Shown here one piece after another: positions 29,969 to 41,166 of a stretch of 64,000 bases of DNA (position 1 is the first letter of the stretch; every line of letters begins with the position of its first letter). Source of the DNA: Streptomyces radiopugnans (lineage in GTDB: Bacteria; Actinomycetota; Actinomycetes; Streptomycetales; Streptomycetaceae). Where the stretch lies: assembly GCF_900110735.1 (NCBI RefSeq), contig NZ_FOET01000015.1, positions 87,871 to 151,870 of the forward strand, written 5' to 3'. A program made the position numbers and the translations under genes. Under the pieces are notes generated by a model that did not search any database, was not told the origin of the DNA, and saw only the letters and a list, made by a program, of their open reading frames with translations.

Positions 29969-30562
29969 GTGACCACCCCCGCCATCGGAGTCCTCGCCCT
30001 CCAGGGCGACGTCCGCGAACACCTCGCCGCGCTGGAGGCGGCCGGCGCCGCCGCCCGCACCGTCCGCCGCCCCGAGGAGCTCGCCGCGGTCGACGGCCTG
30101 GTGATCCCCGGCGGCGAGTCCACCACCATCTCCAAGCTGGCCACCGCCTTCGGGCTGATGGAGCCGCTGCGCGAGCGGGTCCGCTCGGGCATGCCGGCCT
30201 ACGGTTCCTGCGCGGGCATGATCATGCTCGCCGACAAGATCCTGGACCCCCGATCCGGCCAGGAGACGGTCGGCGGGATCGACATGATCGTGCGCCGCAA
30301 CGCCTTCGGCCGGCAGAACGAGTCGTTCGAGGCGTCCGTCGAGATGGCCGGGGTGGAGGGCGGGCCGGTCGAGGGCGTCTTCATCCGCGCGCCCTGGGTG
30401 GAGTCCACCGGCGCGGAAGTCGAGGTGCTGGCGGTCTTCGACGGCCACCCCGTCGCCGTGCGCCAGGGCCCCCTGCTGGCGACCGCCTTCCACCCCGAGC
30501 TCACCGGCGACCACCGCGTGCACCGGCTCTTCACCGGGATGGTGCGCTCGGCGGCACGGTGA
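29969..30562 (+). CDS. pdxT: Pyridoxal 5'-phosphate synthase glutaminase subunit PdxT
   Basis: 197 aa class I glutaminase. GVLALQGDVREH starts the protein, PGGESTTI forms the oxyanion region, C81 lies in YGSCAGM, and the His-Glu pair is in AFHPEL near the C-terminus. It releases ammonia from glutamine and channels it to PdxS. GTG 29969 has GAAGAGG eight bases upstream; the in-frame GTG at 29960 is inside that ribosome site. Gap of 129 bases from pdxS contains a hairpin. Confidence 0.95.
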   Translation: MTTPAIGVLALQGDVREHLAALEAAGAAARTVRRPEELAAVDGLVIPGGESTTISKLATAFGLMEPLRERVRSGMPAYGSCAGMIMLADKILDPRSGQETVGGIDMIVRRNAFGRQNESFEASVEMAGVEGGPVEGVFIRAPWVESTGAEVEVLAVFDGHPVAVRQGPLLATAFHPELTGDHRVHRLFTGMVRSAAR

Positions 30563-30582
30563 TCCGCCGGTGTCACCCGCTG

Positions 30583-30588
30583 TAGTAT
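30583..30588 (+). promoter_or_regulatory. -10 hexamer TAGTAT before yebC
   Basis: TAGTAT fully matches the Streptomyces -10 consensus and lies 43 bases before the yebC start. The -35 region is not convincing. Confidence 0.4.
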
Positions 30589-30631
30589 CGGCCCGTTGAT
30601 TCCTCCGTTGGCGACATGAAGGAGCGAGGCT

Positions 30632-31384
30632 GTGTCCGGCCACTCCAAGTGGGCAACCACCAAGCACAAGAAGGCCGTGATCGATGCCAAGCGCGGCAAG
30701 CTCTTCGCCAAGCTGATCAAGAACATCGAGGTCGCGGCCCGGATGGGCGGCCCCGACCCCGACGGCAACCCCACCCTCTACGACGCCATCCAGAAGGCGA
30801 AGAAGAGCTCCGTCCCCAACAACAACATCGACCGTGCGGTCAAGCGGGGCGCGGGCCTGGAGGCGGGCGGCGCCGACTACCAGACGATCATGTACGAGGG
30901 CTACGGCCCCAACGGCGTCGCGGTCCTGATCGAGTGCCTCACCGACAACCGCAACCGCGCGGCCTCCGACGTACGCGTCGCCATGACCCGCAACGGCGGC
31001 TCCATGGCCGACCCGGGCTCGGTCTCGTACCTGTTCAACCGCAAGGGCGTCGTGATCGTCCCCAAGGGCGACCTGACCGAGGACGACGTGCTGGCCGCCG
31101 TCCTGGAGGCGGGCGCCGAGGAGGTCAACGACCTCGGCGAGTCCTTCGAGGTCATCAGCGAGGCGAGCGACCTGGTCGAGGTGCGCACCGCGCTGCAGAA
31201 GGCGGGCATCGACTACGACTCGGCGGACGCGAACTTCGTCCCCACCATGCAGGTGGAGCTGGACGAGGAGGGCGCCCGCAAGATCTTCAAGCTGATCGAC
31301 GCGCTGGAGGACAGCGACGACGTGCAGAACGTCTTCGCCAACTTCGACGTGTCCGACGACGTCATGGCCAAGGTCGAGGCCTGA
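30632..31384 (+). CDS. YebC/PmpR-family DNA-binding protein
   Basis: 250 aa, full family length. MSGHSKWATTKHKKAVIDAKRGKLF at the start, KKSSVPNNNIDRAVKRG and YEGYGPNGVAVLIECLTDNRNR are diagnostic. Members have been described as transcriptional regulators and, more recently, as factors that relieve ribosome stalling at proline stretches. GTG 30632 follows AAGGAGCGAGGC. Its place between pdxT and ruvC is the usual actinobacterial one. Confidence 0.93.
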   Translation: MSGHSKWATTKHKKAVIDAKRGKLFAKLIKNIEVAARMGGPDPDGNPTLYDAIQKAKKSSVPNNNIDRAVKRGAGLEAGGADYQTIMYEGYGPNGVAVLIECLTDNRNRAASDVRVAMTRNGGSMADPGSVSYLFNRKGVVIVPKGDLTEDDVLAAVLEAGAEEVNDLGESFEVISEASDLVEVRTALQKAGIDYDSADANFVPTMQVELDEEGARKIFKLIDALEDSDDVQNVFANFDVSDDVMAKVEA

Positions 31385-31522
31385 CCCTCCGCGCTTCCGG
31401 GCGCAGCCCGGTGCGGGGCCCGGCGCCGGCCCTCTTCCGTGTCGCCCTCCGGCGTTGTCGGTGGCAGCCGATAACCTGCGGGAACAGGTGATCGAACGAC
31501 CAGTGGACGGAAGGGGGCCGCG

Positions 31523-32182
31523 GTGCGCGTGCTCGGCGTGGACCCGGGGCTGACCCGCTGCGGCATCGGCGTGGTGGAGGGGACCGCGGGCCGCCCGCTG
31601 CGGATGGGCGGGGTCGGCGTCGTGCGGACCCCCGCCGACGCCGAGGTGCCCGACCGGCTGGTGCTCGTCGAGCGCGGCATAGAGGAGTGGCTGGAGGAGT
31701 ACCGGCCCGACGTCGTCGCCGTGGAGCGCGTGTTCAGCCAGCACAACGTGCGCACCGTGATGGGCACCGCGCAGGCCAGCGCGGTCGCCATGCTCTGCGC
31801 GGCCCGGCGCGGCCTCCCGGTCGCCCTGCACACCCCCAGCGAGGTCAAGGCCGCCGTCACCGGCACCGGCCGGGCGGACAAGGCCCAGGTCGGTGCGATG
31901 GTCACCAGGCTGCTGCGCCTGGACGCCCCGCCCAAGCCCGCCGACGCCGCCGACGCCCTGGCACTGGCCATCTGCCACATCTGGCGCGCCCCCGCCGAGG
32001 ACCGGCTCCAGCAGGCCAGGCTCCAGCAGGCCCGGCACCAGCAGCTCCACCGCCGGCAGATCCGCGCCGCCCGGGTCGTCTCCGAGGCGGTGGCGAGAGC
32101 GGAGCCGGCCCCGGCGCCCGGATCCGTGCCGCCCGCCGCGCCCGCCCGACGAACCCAGAGCACCCCGAAGGACAGCCGATGA
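31523..32182 (+). CDS. ruvC: Holliday junction endonuclease RuvC
   Basis: 219 aa. RNase H-like fold: VLGVDPGLTRCGIGVVE supplies the first catalytic Asp, AVERVFSQHNVRTVMG the Glu, and PKPADAADALALAICH the C-terminal Asp pair. It resolves Holliday junctions as a dimer together with RuvAB. The last 45 residues (QQARLQQARHQQLHRRQ and an Ala/Pro-rich tail) extend beyond the catalytic core. GTG 31523 has GAAGGGGG upstream. TGA overlaps the ruvA ATG. Confidence 0.95.
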   Translation: MRVLGVDPGLTRCGIGVVEGTAGRPLRMGGVGVVRTPADAEVPDRLVLVERGIEEWLEEYRPDVVAVERVFSQHNVRTVMGTAQASAVAMLCAARRGLPVALHTPSEVKAAVTGTGRADKAQVGAMVTRLLRLDAPPKPADAADALALAICHIWRAPAEDRLQQARLQQARHQQLHRRQIRAARVVSEAVARAEPAPAPGSVPPAAPARRTQSTPKDSR

Positions 32183-32814
32183 TCGCCTTCGTATCCGGAC
32201 CGGTCGCAGCCCTCTCCCCGGACACCGCCGTGATCGAGGTCGGCGGCGTCGGCATGGTCCTCCACTGCACCCCCGGCACACTCGCCGACCTGCGCGTCGG
32301 TGAGCACACCCGGCTGGCCGCCTCACTGGTGGTCCGCGAGGACTCCCTGACGCTCTACGGCTTCGCCGACGACGACGAGCGGCAGGTCTTCGAACTGCTC
32401 CAGACCGCCAGCGGCGTCGGCCCGCGGCTGGCCCAGGCCATGCTCGCCGTCCACAGCCCCGACGCGCTGCGGCTGGCGGTCTCCACCGGAGACGAGAAGG
32501 CGCTCACCGCCGTACCCGGCATCGGGAAGAAGGGCGCGCAGAAACTGCTGCTGGAGCTGAAGGACAGGCTCGGCGAGCCGCTGGGCACCGGGGCCGTGGC
32601 GGCCGGCCGCGTCCCCGGCCCGGCCGCGGGCGAACCCGGCTGGCGCGAGCAGCTCCACGCCGCCCTGGTGGGCCTGGGCTACGCACCACGTGAGGCGGAG
32701 GACGCGGTCGCCGCCGTCACCCCGCAGGCCGAGGCGGCGCTGGCCGAGGGCGGCCGGCCGCCGGTGCCCCAGCTCCTCCGCGCCGCCCTGCAGACCCTGA
32801 ACCGCGCACGCTGA
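32179..32814 (+). CDS. ruvA: Holliday junction DNA helicase subunit RuvA
   Basis: 211 aa. N-terminal OB-fold (MIAFVSGPVAALSPD, YGFADDDERQVFE), two helix-hairpin-helix motifs (SGVGPRLAQAML and AVPGIGKKGAQKLL), then the flexible linker and C-terminal RuvB-binding domain (LHAALVGLGYAPREAEDAV). A tetramer clamps the four-way junction and loads RuvB. Four-base overlap with ruvC. A stem-loop at 32818-32851 follows before ruvB. Confidence 0.95.
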   Translation: MIAFVSGPVAALSPDTAVIEVGGVGMVLHCTPGTLADLRVGEHTRLAASLVVREDSLTLYGFADDDERQVFELLQTASGVGPRLAQAMLAVHSPDALRLAVSTGDEKALTAVPGIGKKGAQKLLLELKDRLGEPLGTGAVAAGRVPGPAAGEPGWREQLHAALVGLGYAPREAEDAVAAVTPQAEAALAEGGRPPVPQLLRAALQTLNRAR

Positions 32815-32817
32815 GAG

Positions 32818-32851
32818 GCCGGTCCGTACCGCCGCGGCGGCACGGACCGGC
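32818..32851 (+). terminator. Stem-loop between ruvA and ruvB
   Basis: Arms GCCGGTCCGT / ACGGACCGGC close a second inner stem (CCGCC/GGCGG), giving an extended hairpin four bases after ruvA. It may reduce readthrough to ruvB or separate the two messages. Confidence 0.5.
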
Positions 32852-32874
32852 GACGGACCGACGAGAGACCGACC

Positions 32875-32967
32875 ATGACGCCGTACTCCCCGCCCCGCCC
32901 CCGCCCCACGGACCGGATCCCCACCCCGGCCGCCGTCCCGCCCACCGCCCCGGGGAGGCCGTCATGA
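32875..32967 (+). CDS. Possible 30-codon leader ORF overlapping ruvB start
   Basis: An ATG-started frame encodes 30 residues rich in proline and arginine (begins MTPYSPPRPRP). It ends with TGA that overlaps the ruvB ATG (ATGA at 32964-32967). GAGAGACC lies just upstream of its ATG. It could couple ruvB translation to a Pro-rich leader; equally it may be chance in GC-rich DNA. ruvB has its own GGGGAGG site. Confidence 0.3.
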   Translation: MTPYSPPRPRPTDRIPTPAAVPPTAPGRPS

Positions 32968-34052
32968 ACCGGGAGGAGCACCCCGGCCACACAGACGGCG
33001 GCGCCGAGCGCCTGGTCGGAGCCACCGCCGACGGCGAGGACACGGCGGTCGAGGCCGCGCTGCGCCCCAAGGACCTGGCGGAGTTCGTCGGGCAGTCCAA
33101 GGTGCGCGAACAGCTCGACCTGGTGCTGCGCGCGGCCCGGGCCCGCGGCGGCACCGCCGACCACGTGCTGCTCTCCGGCGCCCCCGGTCTGGGCAAGACC
33201 ACCCTGTCCATGATCATCGCCGCGGAGATGGGCGCCCCCATCCGCATCACCTCCGGGCCGGCCATCCAGCACGCCGGGGACCTGGCCGCGATCCTCTCCT
33301 CCCTCACCGAGGGCGAGGTCCTCTTCCTCGACGAGATCCACCGCATGTCGCGGCCCGCCGAGGAGATGCTCTACATGGCGATGGAGGACTTCCGCGTCGA
33401 CGTCATCGTCGGCAAGGGGCCCGGCGCCACCGCCATCCCCCTGGAACTGCCGCCCTTCACCCTGGTCGGCGCCACCACCCGGGCCGGCCTGCTGCCGCCG
33501 CCGCTGCGCGACCGCTTCGGCTTCACCGCCCACATGGAGTTCTACGAGCCGGCCGAACTGGAGCAGGTCATCCACCGCTCAGCCCGGCTGCTGGACGTGG
33601 AGATAGACGCCGAGGGGGCCGCCGAGATCGCCGGGCGCTCCCGCGGCACCCCCCGCATCGCCAACCGGCTGCTGCGCCGGGTGCGCGACTACGCCCAGGT
33701 CAGGGCCGACGGCCTGATCACCCGGGAGATCGCCGGGCAGGCCCTGGCGGTCTACGAGGTGGACGACCGGGGCCTGGACCGCCTTGACCGGGGGGTGCTG
33801 GACGCCCTGCTCAGGCTGTTCGGCGGCGGCCCGGTCGGCCTGTCCACGCTGGCCGTCGCGGTGGGCGAGGAACGTGAGACGGTGGAGGAGGTCGCCGAGC
33901 CGTTCCTCGTCCGGGAGGGGCTGCTGGCCCGCACTCCCCGGGGCCGGATCGCCACTCCCGCCGCATGGGAGCACATGGGGCTCACCCCGCCCCGGCAGCC
34001 GCCGGCGTCCGCACCGGGAGGACCGGGCCAACCCGGTCTCTTCGGATCGTGA
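32964..34052 (+). CDS. ruvB: Holliday junction branch migration ATPase RuvB
   Basis: 362 aa AAA+ motor. Walker A GAPGLGKTT, Walker B LFLDEIHR, sensor 1 LVGATTRAG, arginine-finger region PPPLRDRFG, and the C-terminal winged helix (RKGLLARTPRGR-like end of family). A hexameric ring drives branch migration of RuvA-bound junctions. About 25 extra N-terminal residues precede the conserved LRPKDLAEFVGQ. ATG 32964 has GGGGAGG at five bases. Confidence 0.96.
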   Translation: MNREEHPGHTDGGAERLVGATADGEDTAVEAALRPKDLAEFVGQSKVREQLDLVLRAARARGGTADHVLLSGAPGLGKTTLSMIIAAEMGAPIRITSGPAIQHAGDLAAILSSLTEGEVLFLDEIHRMSRPAEEMLYMAMEDFRVDVIVGKGPGATAIPLELPPFTLVGATTRAGLLPPPLRDRFGFTAHMEFYEPAELEQVIHRSARLLDVEIDAEGAAEIAGRSRGTPRIANRLLRRVRDYAQVRADGLITREIAGQALAVYEVDDRGLDRLDRGVLDALLRLFGGGPVGLSTLAVAVGEERETVEEVAEPFLVREGLLARTPRGRIATPAAWEHMGLTPPRQPPASAPGGPGQPGLFGS

Positions 34053-34215
34053 CGGCGTGCGAACTCGCCCTTCGCGGAACCTCAGTGCGATGCTTGACGT
34101 TGTTCCCCAGGCGCGGGCTCGCTTAGACTCCGCCGATGCCCTCCGTCCCGGAGGGCATGACCACCCCCGAATACCAGGCCGCTTCCCAGCGGTCGTGTGA
34201 AGGAAACCTTCCGCC

Positions 34216-34653
34216 GTGGATATTGGACTTCTCCTCCCCTTCATCATCCTCATCGGGGCCATGCTCCTGATGACGCGCTCGGCCAAGAAGAAGCAGCAGC
34301 AGGCCATGCAGATGCGCGACCGGATGGAGCCAGGCACCGGCATCCGTACGATCGGTGGCATGTACGCGTTGGTGAAGGAGGTCCACTCCGACACGGTTCT
34401 CCTGGAGGTGGCGCCGGGCGTGCACGCGGTCTACGCGAAGAACGCCGTCGGCGCGGTGCTGGAGGCCGACGAGTACGAGCGCATCGTCAACGGCGAGGAC
34501 CACGACGCGGACACCCCCGTCGTCCCGGACGACGCCTCCTCGCTGGTCTCCGACGGCAGCGCCGGCAAGACCGACCTGAGCAAGACGGACTCCTCCGCCG
34601 ACGACGCGGAGACCCGGGACGCCAAGCGGAAGGGCGACACCGACTCCAACTGA
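34216..34653 (+). CDS. yajC: Sec translocon accessory protein YajC
   Basis: 145 aa. One N-terminal membrane segment (LLLPFIILIGAMLLM), then the conserved MRDRMEPGTGIRTIGGMYALVKEV domain and an acidic Ser/Asp-rich tail typical of Streptomyces. YajC joins SecD and SecF in the SecDF-YajC complex that assists protein export. GTG 34216 follows GAAGGAAACC. TTGTTC-18-TAGACT (34100-34129) upstream is a possible promoter for the yajC-secD-secF group. Confidence 0.92.
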   Translation: MDIGLLLPFIILIGAMLLMTRSAKKKQQQAMQMRDRMEPGTGIRTIGGMYALVKEVHSDTVLLEVAPGVHAVYAKNAVGAVLEADEYERIVNGEDHDADTPVVPDDASSLVSDGSAGKTDLSKTDSSADDAETRDAKRKGDTDSN

Positions 34654-34768
34654 GTCGCCCCACCGCCGGCCCCGACGGGCCCGGCGGTGCCGCACGTCCT
34701 TACGACCACTTCGCGCGCCGCGCGGCGACCATTCGAGCGCGGGCGGTTGGACAGGGAGATACGAGAAG

Positions 34769-36589
34769 GTGGCAGCACCGAAGAAAGGTCGCAGATCACC
34801 GGGCACCCAGGGACGGCCGTGGCGCTCCCTGGCGCTCATCCTGGTGGCCATGGTGGCGCTCACCGGAGGCATGTTCCTCTCCGGGCACACCACGCCCCGC
34901 CTGGGCATCGACCTCGCCGGCGGCACGAGCATCACGCTCACGGCCAAGGCCCAGCCCGGCAAGGAGGAGGCGATCAACGAGACCAACATGAACACCGCCG
35001 TCTCCATCATCGAGCGGCGGGTCAACGGTCTGGGCGTCGCCGAGGCCGAGGTGCGGACGCAGGGTGCCGAGAACATCGTCGTCAACATCCCGCGGGGCAC
35101 CGACGAGAAGCAGGCCCGGGAGCAGGTCGGCACCACCGCCCAGCTCGCGTTCCGCCCGGTCCTGACCGTCGCGTCCGGAGCCCCCGCCCAGCCGGACCCC
35201 TCGGCGAGTCCGTCGGGCGCCGCCGGTGAGAAGGACGAGAAGGCGGAGGACGGCGAGAAGGCCGAGGAGGCGACGGACGGCGAGAAGTCCGGCGACTCCT
35301 CCGCGTCCCCCTCACCCGAGGCCTCCACCCAGGGCCGGGCCGTCACCGAGGACCTGCTGGCCGAAGGCTCCGAGTCGCCCACCCCCTCGGCGCCCGCGTC
35401 CGGGAGCGAGGAGTCCGAGGAGCCCGCCGACCCCGAGCCCTCCCAGCCGGCTCCGGCGCCGGACGCCGGCATCCCGGCCGACCTGCAGAAGAAGCTCGAC
35501 GCACTGGACTGCGCCACCGACGAGGGCCGCTCCAAGGCCAGTCGGGCCGCCGCCGAGGCGGAGAACTCCGAGCCCGTCGCGTCCTGCGACGAGAGCGGCC
35601 TGTACAAGTACGCGCTCGGCCCCGTCGCCGTCCCCGGCACCGACGTCACCGACGCCGCGGCCCTCTTCGACGACCAGCGCGCCCAGGGCTGGATCGTCAC
35701 CATGGAGTTCGACTCCAACGGCGCCGAGAAGTTCGCCGACATCACCGAGGAGCTCTCCACCCAGGCCGAGCCGCGCAACCAGTTCGCGATCGTGCTGGAC
35801 GGCGAGGTCGTCTCCGCCCCCCGCGTCTCCGAGCGGCTCGGCGGCGGCAGCGCCGAGATCTCCGGCAGCTTCAACCAGCAGTCCGCCGAGGAACTGGCCA
35901 ACATCCTGTCCTACGGCGCCCTGCCGCTCTCCTTCGAGGAGAGCAACGTGACCACCATCTCGCCCACGCTCGGCTCCGAGCAGCTCAAGGCGGGCCTGAT
36001 CGCCGGAGCCATCGGCCTGGTGCTGGTCGTCGCGTACCTGCTCTTCTACTACCGGGTGCTGGCGCTGGTCGCGATCTCCAGCCTGCTGGCCGCGGCCATC
36101 CTCACCTACGTCGTCATGACCCTGCTCGGCCCGGCCATCGGCTTCGCGCTGAGCCTGCCGGCCATCTGCGGCGCCATCGTGGCCATCGGCATCACCACGG
36201 ACTCCTTCATCGTCTACTTCGAGAGGATCCGCGACGAGATCCGCGAGGGCCGCTCCATCCGGGCCGCCTTCGAGCGGGCCTGGCCCAGCGCCCGGCGGAC
36301 CATCCTGGTCTCCGACGTGGTCTCGATCATCGCAGCGATCGTGCTGTTCATCGTCTCGATCGGCTCGGTCCAGGGCTTCGCCTTCGTGCTCGGCCTGACG
36401 ACCGCGCTGGACCTGGCCATCGTCTTCCTGCTGACCAAGCCGATGATGACGATCATGGCCGGCCGCAAGTTCTTCACCAGCGGCCATCCGTGGTCCGGAC
36501 TCGACCCGAAGCGGCTCGGGGTCACCCCGCCGCTGTACCGGGGCCGCCGCGCCGCGGTCGCCGCCCCCGCCGAACCGAAGGAGGCCTGA
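34769..36589 (+). CDS. secD: Protein translocase subunit SecD
   Basis: 606 aa RND-type protein. First membrane helix about 20-38, then LGIDLAGGTSITL (D1 motif) and the large extracytoplasmic P1 region, then five helices from about 410 with AICGAIVAIGITTDSFIVYFERIRDE. Uses the proton gradient to pull exported proteins outward. The P1 region carries a low-complexity insert at about 135-235 made of Glu/Lys runs followed by Ser/Pro/Glu, longer than in most bacteria. GTG 34769 has GAGATACGAGAAG upstream. secF starts two bases after its stop. Confidence 0.95.
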   Translation: MAAPKKGRRSPGTQGRPWRSLALILVAMVALTGGMFLSGHTTPRLGIDLAGGTSITLTAKAQPGKEEAINETNMNTAVSIIERRVNGLGVAEAEVRTQGAENIVVNIPRGTDEKQAREQVGTTAQLAFRPVLTVASGAPAQPDPSASPSGAAGEKDEKAEDGEKAEEATDGEKSGDSSASPSPEASTQGRAVTEDLLAEGSESPTPSAPASGSEESEEPADPEPSQPAPAPDAGIPADLQKKLDALDCATDEGRSKASRAAAEAENSEPVASCDESGLYKYALGPVAVPGTDVTDAAALFDDQRAQGWIVTMEFDSNGAEKFADITEELSTQAEPRNQFAIVLDGEVVSAPRVSERLGGGSAEISGSFNQQSAEELANILSYGALPLSFEESNVTTISPTLGSEQLKAGLIAGAIGLVLVVAYLLFYYRVLALVAISSLLAAAILTYVVMTLLGPAIGFALSLPAICGAIVAIGITTDSFIVYFERIRDEIREGRSIRAAFERAWPSARRTILVSDVVSIIAAIVLFIVSIGSVQGFAFVLGLTTALDLAIVFLLTKPMMTIMAGRKFFTSGHPWSGLDPKRLGVTPPLYRGRRAAVAAPAEPKEA

Positions 36590-36590
36590 G

Positions 36591-37718
36591 ATGTCACGAT
36601 TCGGTGATCTCGGCGGCAAGCTGTACCGCGGCGAGGCCAGCTACGACTTCGTCGGGAAGCGGAAGCTCTGGTACGGCGTCACGCTGCTGCTGATGCTGAT
36701 CTCCCTGGTGGGCCTGGGGGCCCGCGGCCTGTACATGGGCATCGAGTTCCAGGGCGGTGCCGTCTTCACCACCCCGCCCACCCAGATGTCGATCGAGGAC
36801 GCCCGCGAGACCGCCCAGGAGGTCTCCGGCACCGAGCCCCGCATCCAGGAACTGGGCAGCGGCGCGCTGCGCATCCAGGTCACCGGGCTGGACAACGAGC
36901 AGTCGGAGAAGACCCGCGCGGCCCTCGCCGACGAGCTCGGCCTGGAGACCCAGGAGCTGGACACCGAGCTGGTGGGCCCGAGCTGGGGCGACCAGATGAG
37001 CAGCAAGGCGATCCAGGGCCTGGTCGTCTTCCTCATCCTGGTCAGCGTCTACCTGGCCATCGCCTTCGAGTGGCGGATGGCGGTGGGCGCCATGGGCGCC
37101 CTGGTGCACGACCTGGTCGTCACCATCGGCGTCTACGCCATCGTCGGCTTCGAGGTGACCCCGGGCACGGTGGTCGGCGTCCTGACGATCCTCAGCTACT
37201 CGCTGTACGACACGGTGGTGGTCTTCGACAAGGTCAAGGAGAAGACCCGCGGCCTGCTCAAGCAGAACCGCCACACCTACAGCGAGCTGGCCAACCTCGG
37301 CATCAACGCCACCGTGATCCGCTCCGTCAACACCTCGGTGGTCGCCCTGCTGCCGGTGGCCGGACTGCTGTTCATCGGCACCGGCCTGCTCGGCGGCGGC
37401 ATGCTCAAGGACATCTCGCTGTCGCTGTTCATCGGCCTCACCGCCGGTACCTTCTCCTCCATCTTCATCGCCACCCCGATCGTGGTGGACCTCAAGCTCC
37501 GCTCGCCGGAGATCAAGGCCCACGACCGGCGGACGCTGGCCAAGCGGGCCAAGGGCGGCGACGGAGCCGAGGAGACCGAGGAGACGGGCGAGAACGCGGA
37601 CTCCGGTGCGCGGCGGCCGGCGGAGGCCGGCGCCGCGACGGCCGGAGCCGTCGGCGGACCCCGCTCGCCGGAGTCCGGCAGCCGCGGGCGCGGGCGTCCC
37701 TCCGGACGGCGGCGGTGA
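36591..37718 (+). CDS. secF: Protein translocase subunit SecF
   Basis: 375 aa. First helix about 25-43, GIEFQGGAVF (D1 equivalent), then a periplasmic loop and five helices with VGVLTILSYSLYDTVVVFDKV (D4-D5 region) and GGGMLKDISLSLFIGLTAGTFSSIFIATP. The C-terminal 80 residues are a charged, Ala/Gly/Glu-rich cytoplasmic tail. Partner of SecD; the ribosome site AAGGAGG lies inside the end of secD, so the two are coupled. Confidence 0.95.
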   Translation: MSRFGDLGGKLYRGEASYDFVGKRKLWYGVTLLLMLISLVGLGARGLYMGIEFQGGAVFTTPPTQMSIEDARETAQEVSGTEPRIQELGSGALRIQVTGLDNEQSEKTRAALADELGLETQELDTELVGPSWGDQMSSKAIQGLVVFLILVSVYLAIAFEWRMAVGAMGALVHDLVVTIGVYAIVGFEVTPGTVVGVLTILSYSLYDTVVVFDKVKEKTRGLLKQNRHTYSELANLGINATVIRSVNTSVVALLPVAGLLFIGTGLLGGGMLKDISLSLFIGLTAGTFSSIFIATPIVVDLKLRSPEIKAHDRRTLAKRAKGGDGAEETEETGENADSGARRPAEAGAATAGAVGGPRSPESGSRGRGRPSGRRR

Positions 37719-37722
37719 CCCG

Positions 37723-38283
37723 ATGATCTCCGTCACCGCCGACTTCGAGAGGCTGCGCGGCCTGCTGCTCAGCAGGATCCGCGACGTGCCCGACTACCCC
37801 AAGCCGGGAGTGCTGTTCAAGGACATCACCCCGCTCCTGGCCGATCCCGAGGCCTTCACCGCCCTCACCGACGCACTGGCCGGCCTCGCCCGGGAGCGCG
37901 GCGCCACCAAGGTGGTCGGCCTGGAGGCGCGCGGCTTCATCCTGGCCGCCCCGGCGGCGGTGCGGGCGGGCGTCGGCTTCATCCCCGTGCGCAAGGCGGG
38001 CAAGCTGCCCGGCGCCACCCTGTCGCAGGCGTACGAGCTGGAGTACGGCAGCGCCGAGATCGAGATCCACGCCGAGGACCTCACCACCGAGGACCGGGTG
38101 CTGGTGATCGACGACGTGCTGGCCACCGGCGGCACCGCCGAGGCGTCGCTGCGCCTGATCCGCCGATCGGGGGCACAGGTCGCCGGCGTCGCGGTCCTGA
38201 TGGAGCTGGGCTTCCTGCCCGGCCGGACCAGACTGGAGGCGGCCCTGGAGGGCGCTCCGCTGGACGTCGTGATCACCGTCTGA
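37723..38283 (+). CDS. apt: Adenine phosphoribosyltransferase
   Basis: 186 aa. YPKPGVLFKDITPLLADP, LEARGFILAAPAA and the PRPP loop VLVIDDVLATGGTAEA are diagnostic for Apt, which salvages adenine to AMP. Starts ATG 37723, four bases after secF. Lies between secF and relA as in other streptomycetes. A double hairpin follows. Confidence 0.94.
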   Translation: MISVTADFERLRGLLLSRIRDVPDYPKPGVLFKDITPLLADPEAFTALTDALAGLARERGATKVVGLEARGFILAAPAAVRAGVGFIPVRKAGKLPGATLSQAYELEYGSAEIEIHAEDLTTEDRVLVIDDVLATGGTAEASLRLIRRSGAQVAGVAVLMELGFLPGRTRLEAALEGAPLDVVITV

Positions 38284-38287
38284 GAGC

Positions 38288-38354
38288 AGCCGGTGCCGCC
38301 GCGGCACCGGCTTCGCGGAGGGGATGGCCCGGGGCGCTCCGGGCCATCCCCTCC
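38288..38354 (+). terminator. Double hairpin terminator after apt
   Basis: First stem AGCCGGTGCCG/CGGCACCGGCT (38288-38312), second perfect 16-bp stem GGAGGGGATGGCCCGG/CCGGGCCATCCCCTCC (38317-38354, six-base loop). The tandem arrangement just after the apt stop isolates relA. Confidence 0.8.
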
Positions 38355-38538
38355 GTCGCGTCCGGCCCTCCGTCTGTGACACCCTCGAAGACGTCCGAAG
38401 ACATCCGAGGCCGCCCCGCGCCGGCGCCCGGCTCGTTCCGGGGCCGGGGTGGATACCATGGCAGTCCGGCCTGTTCCCGGCCGGAACCGCCCTCCTCACG
38501 CCGCGACCGGCGAGGAGGGGCCCACCGAGGAGTTGCCC

Positions 38539-41043
<2,505 letters not shown>

Positions 41044-41104
41044 CCCGGTCCGCCCGGTCCGTCCGGCCGGCCCGGACGACCGCGGCCGGGCGGACCGGGC
41101 ACGG

Positions 41105-41142
41105 GGGCGGCCCCGGCACCTTCGAAGGTGCCGGGGCCGCCC
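41105..41142. terminator. Bidirectional terminator between relA and the DUF349 gene
   Basis: Perfect 16-bp arms GGGCGGCCCCGGCACC / GGTGCCGGGGCCGCCC around TTCGAA. It lies 61 bases after relA and 24 bases beyond the stop of the convergent gene. Confidence 0.85.
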
Positions 41143-41166
41143 GTCGTGTACCCGCGTCCCGCGTTC

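Noticed and set aside
31453..31480. WhiG-type promoter (GCCGATAA) before ruvC
   Set aside because: The -10-like GCCGATAA is present but no TAAA-type -35 at 15 bases upstream.
38449..38538. GTG 38449 and ATG 38458 as relA starts
   Set aside because: No good ribosome site, and GGATACCATG resembles a promoter -10; TTG 38539 has GAGGAG and the expected N-terminus. Not fully excluded.
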